Part shown: positions 22,010-29,021 of the stretch, one piece after another
How the letters are laid out: each line of letters begins with the position of its first letter
Position numbering within the stretch: the first letter of the stretch is position 1
From: Thermodesulfobacteriota bacterium
GTDB taxonomy: Bacteria; Desulfobacterota; Thermodesulfobacteria; Thermodesulfobacteriales; Thermodesulfatatoraceae
Assembly (NCBI GenBank): GCA_013153725.1
Contig: JAADDY010000024.1
Span: 1-42,937 of the forward strand
Length of the DNA stretch: 42,937 nt
Reading direction: 5' to 3'
The notes under the pieces: generated by a model
What the model was told of the DNA's origin: nothing
Seen by the model: only the letters and a program-made list of their open reading frames with translations
The model's database searches: none
Translations under genes and position numbers: made by a program

Positions 22010-23385
22010 CCGCCTCCAAGGGCCCGATAGAGAGAGACCCGGTTCAACAGGAGGGCCTTTCTGGTCGTAAGGGCATGGCGCCTTCTTTCGGCACAGAAAT
22101 GTCTGGCTTTCAGATAGTCAAGCACCGGTACCACACCCAGCCTGTAACGCAAACCTTTGATGGTCTCTTCCCGGCAGGCGGCCTCCTGCTGCTTCTCTGC
22201 CAGAGAGAGCCTTTCACGCCAGGTCCTTTCGAGCAAAAGGGCATTTTCGACCTCAAAGAAGGCCTGGAGGACCGCCCGGGCGTAAGAAACCTCAAGGGCC
22301 CGGAACCGTGCCCGGGCTGCTTCTTCCCGGGACTTTCGCGCCCCGGCATCGAAAAGTGGCTGCATCACCCCAAAGGCAAGCTCCCAGAAACGGTTCCGCT
22401 GGCGAAGGAGGGTATTCAAAGCGTTTGAGAGCCTTCCTTCCGTGGCTGTGAGGGTGAGTTGAGGGAAGCGTGCCGCTCTCGTCGAGGCCGCCTCTTCCGC
22501 CGCTGCCAGGAGACGGGCCCTCGCCGCCCGAAGATCCGGCCTTCGCAGAAGAAGTTCCGAGGGAAGCCCGGCAGGAGGTGGAGGAAGATCGTATCTACAG
22601 GCAGAAAAAGATATCTTCTGGGCGGGGTATTTCCCAAGAAGAAGGGCGATTTGCTGTTTTCGAGTGGCGATTTCGGCCTCAAGTCGCGGGACATCTTCTT
22701 CCAGACCGGCCAGGAGGCGTCTTTCGGCCTCCAGGACAGAAGGGTCGACGAGACCGGCCTCATAACGCTCGCCAAGGGCCCTCACGTAGGCCCCCTGGGC
22801 GGCAAGCTCTTCTCTCAGGGCGTCGAGTTCACAGCTGAGGAAGGCTCCCTCCAGATACCGGCTCACGAGCTCTGCGACAAGACTCTGGGCCAGGGCCAGG
22901 CGATTTTCTTCCTCTGCCAGGAGCCTCAGACGGGCGGCCCGGCTGGCACGGGAGAGTTTCTGCCAGAGATCTACCTCGTAGGAAGCTGCCAGAGAACCGG
23001 TAAATCTTCCGGTAATGTAGCCCCCTCCGCGAAAGTAAGGGGCGAGGACCACGGTCTTTCGGCGCTCTCCACGAAAATTGAAATCGAGCCTGGGAAACTG
23101 AGCGGCGTGCTTTTCGCCAAAAAGGGCGCGGGCCTCGACAATTCTGGCCCAGGCCTCCAGGAGATCGAAATTTCGGGAAAGGAGCTGCTCTACCAATTGG
23201 TTCAGATTCTCATCTCGAAAGGATCGCCACCAGGCACCGGTAATCTCTCGGATTTTTTGGGCCCCCGGGCCGGCTTCCTGATATTTGGAAGGAGGAGAAG
23301 GAAGAGGAGGATTGGGAGAGGGAGGCTTTGGGCCACACCCCACGAGAAAGACTATCAATACGCCCAAAAGGATTCTCTTTGTCAT
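21982..23385 (-). CDS. TolC/NodT-family outer-membrane efflux lipoprotein
   Basis: Lipobox LIVFLVGC; WWRSFRDENLNQLVEQLLSRNFDLLEAWARIVEARALFGEKHAAQFPRLDF; LLLRRPDLRAARARLLAA. Confidence 0.94.
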   Translation of the reverse strand: MTKRILLGVLIVFLVGCGPKPPSPNPPLPSPPSKYQEAGPGAQKIREITGAWWRSFRDENLNQLVEQLLSRNFDLLEAWARIVEARALFGEKHAAQFPRLDFNFRGERRKTVVLAPYFRGGGYITGRFTGSLAASYEVDLWQKLSRASRAARLRLLAEEENRLALAQSLVAELVSRYLEGAFLSCELDALREELAAQGAYVRALGERYEAGLVDPSVLEAERRLLAGLEEDVPRLEAEIATRKQQIALLLGKYPAQKISFSACRYDLPPPPAGLPSELLLRRPDLRAARARLLAAAEEAASTRAARFPQLTLTATEGRLSNALNTLLRQRNRFWELAFGVMQPLFDAGARKSREEAARARFRALEVSYARAVLQAFFEVENALLLERTWRERLSLAEKQQEAACREETIKGLRYRLGVVPVLDYLKARHFCAERRRHALTTRKALLLNRVSLYRALGGGWPEFSPGS

Positions 23386-23443
23386 GTCTGCTAGCCGCTG
23401 AACGCCTTCATTATATTCGGCTAGCAGTTTAAGTCCAAAACAA

Positions 23444-23466
23444 AAGGGCGCCTTTGAGGCGCCCTT
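23444..23466. terminator. Hairpin between cytochrome c and efflux operon
   Basis: AAGGGCGCC-TTTGA-GGCGCCCTT. Confidence 0.75.
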
Positions 23467-23493
23467 AGAAAGCGATCTGATCAGGAATTCAGA

Positions 23494-23958
23494 CTAACAG
23501 CCTTCCACCGCCTTGCGAACCTTCTTGGTCTTCACATGGCAATCCCGGCACTTTGTGGGGAGCTTTTTGCCTTCCGCCTTCATGGCCTTGTGGCAGGAGA
23601 GGCAATTGCTGTGAAAGAGCTTCTTGAACTGGGCTTTCTTGAGATCACCATGACAGGTCTTGCACTGGAAAGGAGACTTGCCCTCGGCATAAAGGGCCTT
23701 CACCTTCTCAACACTCATCGGCGTGGGGACCATCTTCCCATCCACCTTGCTCTTCTTCTCGTGGTGGCAGGTGCCGCAGGAATACCCTGCATCCAGGAAG
23801 TGCCTGGCATGAGGAAAAGCGACCTTACCCATCTTGACCTCGTATTCTTTTACTACCGGAACCTTCAGTTCGGTAAGGGCTTTCTTTTCCTCAGCCAAGG
23901 ACCATCCGCCCCAGCTGACCAAAAGGCCACCCAGAAGAAGGAAAACCAATTTCTTCAT
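23494..23958 (-). CDS. Tetraheme class III cytochrome c (c3 family), secreted
   Basis: Signal peptide plus four CxxCH motifs (CGTCHH, CKTCH, CLSCH, CRDCH) and upstream FPHARHF heme-ligand His. Confidence 0.92.
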   Translation of the reverse strand: MKKLVFLLLGGLLVSWGGWSLAEEKKALTELKVPVVKEYEVKMGKVAFPHARHFLDAGYSCGTCHHEKKSKVDGKMVPTPMSVEKVKALYAEGKSPFQCKTCHGDLKKAQFKKLFHSNCLSCHKAMKAEGKKLPTKCRDCHVKTKKVRKAVEGC

Positions 23959-23993
23959 ACCCTACCTCCTTAGCTTTTTTGTAAGATCTAACA

Positions 23994-24009
23994 TGCAGCT
24001 TGGATGCCA
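23994..24009 (-). promoter_or_regulatory. Putative sigma54 promoter of the cytochrome c3 gene
   Basis: Minus strand TGGCATCCAAGCTGCA: GG-N10-GC, with GC about 38 bp from the ATG. Confidence 0.5.
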
Positions 24010-24091
24010 AAATGAAACCCAGGAAATTCTTGAAAACAAAGGGTTTAGCGGGACGAAATTGGCGAGAGTAGCGACAAAATTTCCGAGAAGA

Positions 24092-24184
24092 TGGCGGAGG
24101 GGGTGGGATTCGAACCCACGGTGCCCTTTTTGAGGGCACACTCGCTTAGCAGGCGAGCACCTTCGGCCACTCGGTCACCCCTCC
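24092..24184 (-). tRNA. tRNA-Ser (GCU)
   Basis: Revcomp GGAGGGGTGACCGAGTGGCCGAAGGTGCTCGCCTGCTAAGCGAG...GGTTCGAATCCCACCCCCTCCGCCA; loop CTGCTAA; long variable arm; encoded CCA. Confidence 0.97.
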
Positions 24185-24225
24185 GGGGTATTTTTAGACT
24201 AACCAAGAAAAATTTTTTTGACAAG

Positions 24226-24313
24226 CGGAGGGGGAGGGATTCGAACCCCCGGAGGGCACTAGGCCCTCAGCGGCTTTCAAGGCCGCCCCCTTCGGCCGCT
24301 CGGGCACCCCTCC
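24226..24313 (-). tRNA. tRNA-Ser (UGA)
   Basis: Revcomp GGAGGGGTGCCCGAGCGGCCGAAGGGGGCGGCCTTGAAAGCCGC...GGTTCGAATCCCTCCCCCTCCG; loop CTTGAAA; no encoded CCA. Confidence 0.97.
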
Positions 24314-24372
24314 TTGTCGGGAAACCAATTAACTATTAAACAGTTTTCTCAAAAAGGACAAGGAGGCCAAAC

Positions 24373-24816
24373 ATGACCGCTGAAGAACTCTACGAAGAAG
24401 GAGCCTTTCTCCTCTTCAAACAGCAGTTTGACAAGGCCCTGGAATATCTGAACAAAGCCCTTGAGCTTGAGCCCGACATGGTAAAGGCCCTTCACGCCCG
24501 GGCTGCCATCCACCTCCGCTTCGAGCGTCTGGACGAGGCTGAACAGGACCTCCTGAAAGCCCTGGAAAAAGAGCCAGAAAACGCCCGGCTCCATTTTCGA
24601 CTGGGGCAGGTCTATTACCGCAAAAAGGAACTAGAAAAGGCGCTTGAATGCTTCAACAAGGCCATCGACCTCGAACCCCTTTACGCGGCAGCTTTCATGG
24701 CCCGCAGCCAGGTCTACCGAGACATGGGGGAAGAGGAGCTTGCGGATCTTGATCTGGACAAGGCTGTTGCGGTGCAGAAGGCTACGGCCCAGGCCAAAAA
24801 AATTGTCGATTTTTAG
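24373..24816 (+). CDS. Tetratricopeptide (TPR) repeat protein
   Basis: Repeats such as QQFDKALEYLNKALELEPDMVKALHARAAIHLRFERLDEAEQDLLKALEKEPENARLHFRLGQVYYRKKELEKALECFNKAIDLEP. Confidence 0.92.
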   Translation: MTAEELYEEGAFLLFKQQFDKALEYLNKALELEPDMVKALHARAAIHLRFERLDEAEQDLLKALEKEPENARLHFRLGQVYYRKKELEKALECFNKAIDLEPLYAAAFMARSQVYRDMGEEELADLDLDKAVAVQKATAQAKKIVDF

Positions 24817-25017
24817 GCACACCTCTTGCCTGGAACCAGCAGAAAAGAAAGAAAATTTTTTTCAACTCAACCAAGAAAAGCGAAAAATTTTTCCCTAAGA
24901 AGAGAAATTTTTTCACACTTTGTCAAAAATTTGACAGTGCCTTCCCGGGAAAGAGCAAAAATCGCCGCTTTAGGCGGACTTTTTAGATGAAAATTGGGCC
25001 TCTAAAAGCCTTTTTCA

Positions 25018-25033
25018 TGGTACAGGGCTTGCT
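25018..25033 (+). promoter_or_regulatory. Putative sigma54 (-24/-12) promoter TGGTACAGGGCTTGCT
   Basis: Full match to TGGYACRNNNNTTGCW. A TTGCTT-N17-TGATAT sigma70-like pair overlaps it. Confidence 0.55.
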
Positions 25034-25050
25034 TAAATCCTTCTCTACAA

Positions 25051-26247
25051 ATGATATCTTTTTGCGTAATAGCCGGAGAAGAACCGCTAGGTCGTTATGT
25101 CAACCACCTGTTGAACCTTGCCAAGGGTTCACCTACAAGCTCTGATCGTGCTCAGCTCATTATCCTGGTAGAACCTGCAAAAATCAGGCCAGAAGATCTG
25201 GCCCGCATTCCGGAGGAGATCCCCAAACGCTGCCACATCCTGGCCATTAGCCGTAAAAGAAAGAATCTGCCCTTCGAGGGGTTGAAAATCTCCTACTTCA
25301 AGCGGCCCTTTACCCCCGCCAGGTTTTATTCCTTTGTGGAGGAAATTCTGAATCGTAAATTTCCCCTAACTCAGGAGGAGAGGGAGCATCCTTTCATTGG
25401 AGAAGAGGAAAAAATCGTTCACATCAGGAAGTCTATCCCCATCCTGGCCCGCCTCCCGGAACCCATTTTGCTCCAGGGCCCAAGAGGCGTGGGCAAGGAA
25501 CTTCTTGCCCGCCACATTCACGCCCACCGGCAAGGAAAGTTCATCAAATTTACCGCGGCCGCCCTTCCCCAGGAGATGATCGAACCCCTTCTTTTTGGTT
25601 TCAAACCAGGCGTGATCAAAAACATCAAAAAAAGCAAGGAAGGGGCCTTTGCCAAGGCCGAAGACGGAATCCTCTACATCGAAAATCTGGAAGATCTCCC
25701 TCTCTCTGCCCAGCAGCGGCTGCTCCTCTTCCTGGAAAACGGCTATTTCTATCCCCTGGGGGCCACCGAGCCCGTTTACAGCAAGATCAAACTCATCATC
25801 TCCCTCGCCACCCCGCCCGAAAAACTCCTCAAGGAAGGGAAACTCCTGCCGGAGATCTTCTTCAAACTTGCGGAGTTTGCCATCAGGCTCCCACCCCTCA
25901 AGGAAAGGCTGGTAGATCTACCACTCCTGGTCCAGTATTTTCTGGAGAACTACGCCTGGATCTACCGCAAGGAGGTCATCTCTCTTTCCCTCAAGCTCTT
26001 TGAGCGCTTCTTGCTCTATCCCTGGCCACGCAACATTGCAGAGCTTGAGGAAGTGATCAAAGACGTGATCATCTGGGGGGAAGAAAAGGTCCTCGAAAAG
26101 CGTTTTGCCCAGATGCCCAGGGTGAGGCTCAAGTTCAAAGATATCGAGGATCTCCTTGGAAGGCTTATGGCAGAGAAGAAAGAGATCAGGGCACAAACTG
26201 AACCCAGCCGTAGGGATCAGGCTTCTCACCGTACTGGATCCCGGTAA
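25051..26247 (+). CDS. Degenerate sigma54-interaction AAA+ domain protein with receiver-like N-terminus, no recognisable HTH
   Basis: ILLQGPRGVGKELLARHIHAHRQGKFIKF...LFGFKPG...GAFAKAEDGILYIENLEDLPLSAQQRLLLFLE...PPLKERLVDLPLLVQYFL...PWPRNIAELEEVI align by eye with bEBP AAA+ motifs, but key motifs are altered. Confidence 0.8.
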   Translation: MISFCVIAGEEPLGRYVNHLLNLAKGSPTSSDRAQLIILVEPAKIRPEDLARIPEEIPKRCHILAISRKRKNLPFEGLKISYFKRPFTPARFYSFVEEILNRKFPLTQEEREHPFIGEEEKIVHIRKSIPILARLPEPILLQGPRGVGKELLARHIHAHRQGKFIKFTAAALPQEMIEPLLFGFKPGVIKNIKKSKEGAFAKAEDGILYIENLEDLPLSAQQRLLLFLENGYFYPLGATEPVYSKIKLIISLATPPEKLLKEGKLLPEIFFKLAEFAIRLPPLKERLVDLPLLVQYFLENYAWIYRKEVISLSLKLFERFLLYPWPRNIAELEEVIKDVIIWGEEKVLEKRFAQMPRVRLKFKDIEDLLGRLMAEKKEIRAQTEPSRRDQASHRTGSR

Positions 26248-27256
26248 GTTCCTCGAAGAGGCGGCGGGCGAGTGGGCCAGTCTTGCCTTCGTTGATAACG
26301 TATTCCTTCCCTTTGTATGCCAGACACCCTACCGGGGAGATGACCGCCGCCGTCCCGGTGCCGAAACACTCTTTGAGGCGGCCGCTTTCCGCCCCCTCCA
26401 GGACTTCTTCAATAGGAATGCGCCTTTCCGTGACCCGAAGGCCCCAGTCTCTCGCCATCTGGATCACGGACTCCCGGGTAATGCCCGGGAGGATGGTACC
26501 GGTGAGCGCCGGTGTGGCCAGTTCGTCTTCGAAGTAGAAGAAGATGTTCATGGTGCCCACTTCTTCCACGTAACGCCTTTCGATGGCGTCAAGCCACAGG
26601 ACTTGGGTGTAGCCCAGTTTTTTGGCCTCTTCCGAGGCCATGAGGCTTGCGGCGTAGTTGCCACCGGTTTTGACATCCCCCACCCCTCCGGGAGCCGCGC
26701 GGACGTACTTGTCGGTAACGTAGATTTTTACCGGGTTGAAACCTTCACGATAGTAAGCCCCCACCGGCGAGAGAATGATCAGAAAGACATATTCCGAGCT
26801 GGGTTTGACCCCCAGGAAGGTCTCCGTACCCATCATTAGAGGACGGATATAGAGGGCCGAACCCTTCTCCCGCGGGATCCATTCCTTTTCGATATCCACG
26901 AGCTTCTTGAGGGCTTTGAGCACGAAGGTCTCGTCGATCTGCGGCATGCACATCCGCCAGGCGGAACGGTTCATGCGCGCCATGTTTCTCTCCGGGCGAA
27001 AGAGGCGGATGCGATCGTCCACACCGTAGTAAGCCTTGAGCCCTTCGAAAATCGTCTGGCTATAGTGGAAGACGACGGCCGCCGGATCGAGACAAAGGGA
27101 GCCGTAAGGTTTTATACAGGCGTCCTGCCAACCGTCTCCTTCCCGATAGAACATGTAGAACATGTGATCGGTGAAGATACGACCAAAAGGCAGGTTCTTG
27201 TGGGCTGGAACCCGACCACGTTTTTCCGGGGGCAAAAGCTCGAGCTTTATTTCCAT
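26186..27256 (-). CDS. ilvE: Branched-chain amino acid aminotransferase
   Basis: FHYSQTIFEGLKAYYGVDDRIRLFRPERNMARMNRSAWRMCMP, VGTMNIFFYFEDELATPALTGTILPGITRESVIQMA. Confidence 0.95.
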   Translation of the reverse strand: MEIKLELLPPEKRGRVPAHKNLPFGRIFTDHMFYMFYREGDGWQDACIKPYGSLCLDPAAVVFHYSQTIFEGLKAYYGVDDRIRLFRPERNMARMNRSAWRMCMPQIDETFVLKALKKLVDIEKEWIPREKGSALYIRPLMMGTETFLGVKPSSEYVFLIILSPVGAYYREGFNPVKIYVTDKYVRAAPGGVGDVKTGGNYAASLMASEEAKKLGYTQVLWLDAIERRYVEEVGTMNIFFYFEDELATPALTGTILPGITRESVIQMARDWGLRVTERRIPIEEVLEGAESGRLKECFGTGTAAVISPVGCLAYKGKEYVINEGKTGPLARRLFEELTGIQYGEKPDPYGWVQFVP

Positions 27257-27325
27257 TCTTGCAAAGCTCTCCAGGCTAGGCTATCTCTTAGCACAGCTTT
27301 AGCTCTTTTAACGCAAGGGATCTCT

Positions 27326-28303
27326 ATGTTCAAGTGGTTACGCCGTAAGCAGGAAGAAACAGAAGAAACTCCCAGCACCCAGCCGGAGGAACGACAATCT
27401 CTCTGGGGGAAGTTCCGGGAACGCCTTTCTCGCACCCGTGAAAGGTTGCAAGAGGGGCTGGGAGAGATATTTGTCGTCGAACGCACGGTAGACGAAGCCT
27501 TCTTTGAGGAACTCGAAGAGGCCCTTATCACCGCTGACATCAACATCGACACCCTGAAGGCCCTCCTGGCCCCTTTGAAGGTCAAGGTCCAACAGGGGGA
27601 GCTGCTTAAGACCTCCGCCTTCAAAGAAGCCCTCAAGAAGGAAATGCTCAAAATCCTTTCTCTGGAGCCCCCACCCTTCCCGCCTGAAGCACGGCCAGCC
27701 GCCATCTTCATCGTGGGAGTGAACGGTGTGGGAAAGACCACCTCCATCGCTAAACTGGGCTTTCGGCTCCAGAAGCAGGGGTTTTCCGTGCTTTTTGTGG
27801 CGGCAGATACCTTCCGGGCCGCCGCCATCGAACAGCTTGAATCCTGGGGAAAGCGGCTCGAAATCCCGGTTGTCAAACAACACCCCGGGGCAGATCCGTC
27901 TTCGGTGGTCTTTGAGGGGCTAAAAGCGGCCCAGGCCCGCGGTATCGACGTCGCTCTCGTAGATACCGCGGGCAGGTTGCATACCAAATACAACCTCATG
28001 GAAGAACTAAAAAAGATGGCCCGGGTGGCAGGGAAGGTCCTCCCAGGAGCACCCCACCAGAATCTCCTCGTGATCGATGCCACCACCGGCCAAAACGCCA
28101 TCAACCAGGTCAAGCTCTTCAGTGAGGCCCTGCCCATCTCCGGCCTCATCCTTACCAAGATGGACGGCACCGCCAAAGGCGGCATCGCCCTCACCCTTGC
28201 CCATCTCTTCAAAATACCTATCTGTTTCGTGGGGCTCGGAGAAAAACTCGAAGACCTGGAGCCCTTTGATCCGCAAGCCTTTGTAGAAGCCATTTTGCCT
28301 TAA
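27326..28303 (+). CDS. ftsY: Signal recognition particle receptor FtsY
   Basis: MFKWLRRKQEE...; VGVNGVGKTTSIAKLGFRLQKQGFSVLFVAADTFRAAAIEQLESW, DTAGRLHTKYNLMEELKKM, TKMDGTAKGG. Confidence 0.97.
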   Translation: MFKWLRRKQEETEETPSTQPEERQSLWGKFRERLSRTRERLQEGLGEIFVVERTVDEAFFEELEEALITADINIDTLKALLAPLKVKVQQGELLKTSAFKEALKKEMLKILSLEPPPFPPEARPAAIFIVGVNGVGKTTSIAKLGFRLQKQGFSVLFVAADTFRAAAIEQLESWGKRLEIPVVKQHPGADPSSVVFEGLKAAQARGIDVALVDTAGRLHTKYNLMEELKKMARVAGKVLPGAPHQNLLVIDATTGQNAINQVKLFSEALPISGLILTKMDGTAKGGIALTLAHLFKIPICFVGLGEKLEDLEPFDPQAFVEAILP

Positions 28304-28304
28304 C

Positions 28305-28946
28305 ATGCTGAAAGGGTTGCTACTTCTTGGACCTACAGGAGTTGGTAAAAGCCCATTGGGTGATCTTCTCGAGGAAGTCGGGCTTTACGGAAAGAAGTTC
28401 CTCCATTTCGATTTCGGGAGAGAGCTTCGAGCCGTGGCCCGCGGAGAGATCCGGGACGGGTTTCTCCCATCGGAGAGAATCTTTATCCAGAAGGTCCTCT
28501 CCGAAGGTCTCCTCCTTGAAAACGAACACCTCTACCTCGCTCTCAAGATTCTCAAGGGTTTTTTGCACGCCAGAGGGGCTTCGGGAGATGAAATCCTCAT
28601 CATGAACGGGCTCCCGCGGCACGAAGGACAGGCCCGATACCTCGCCAAGGATCTCCATATTCCCCTGGTCGTGGTGCTTGAGGCCTCTTTCGAAGAAATT
28701 CTCGAACGCATCCACCGGAACGTGGGAGGAGACCGCACCGGAAGAGACGACGATTACATCGAGCTCATTTACAAAAAATGGCTCACTTACAAGGAGCGCA
28801 CGCGCCCCTTGCGCGACTATTACCAGAATCGGGGAGCCAAGATCCTCAAAATCCTGGTAGGCCGCAACACCAAACCCTCGGAAACCCTGGCCCTCTTACG
28901 GGAAGAGCTCCCCAAGGAAGAGTTTGTCCGGCTTTTTGAACTTTGA
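28305..28946 (+). CDS. Nucleoside monophosphate (adenylate) kinase-like P-loop protein
   Basis: LLLLGPTGVGKSPLGDLLEEVGLYGKKFLHFDFGRELR, MNGLPRHEGQARYL, LERIHRNVGGDRTGRDDD; starts 1 nt after the ftsY stop. Confidence 0.8.
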   Translation: MLKGLLLLGPTGVGKSPLGDLLEEVGLYGKKFLHFDFGRELRAVARGEIRDGFLPSERIFIQKVLSEGLLLENEHLYLALKILKGFLHARGASGDEILIMNGLPRHEGQARYLAKDLHIPLVVVLEASFEEILERIHRNVGGDRTGRDDDYIELIYKKWLTYKERTRPLRDYYQNRGAKILKILVGRNTKPSETLALLREELPKEEFVRLFEL

Positions 28947-29021
28947 TTAGTTAAAAGGTGTTCAAAATTCCTAGCGGATCGCTTAAATTAAAAAGAAAGA
29001 AGAAAATCTGGGAGGTCGGGG

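Noticed and set aside
17721-23385. Tripartite RND efflux operon as novel system
   Set aside because: Ordinary TolC-MFP-RND arrangement; substrate cannot be inferred from sequence here.
24092-24313. tRNA-Ser pair as an integration site for a mobile island
   Set aside because: No integrase, no att-like duplication seen, and flanking genes are housekeeping-like.
24091-24339. 82-aa ORF MAEGVGFEPTVPFLRAHSLSRR...
   Set aside because: Translation of the antisense of two tRNA-Ser genes, a classic spurious protein.
24817-24940. AAATTTTT-rich stretch as repeat or CRISPR-like array
   Set aside because: No regular unit length or spacers; simple A/T-rich intergenic sequence.
24960-24988. CCGC-TTTAG-GCGG followed by CTTTTT as terminator of the TPR gene
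   Set aside because: Only a 4-bp stem, far from the TPR stop; too weak to list as a feature.
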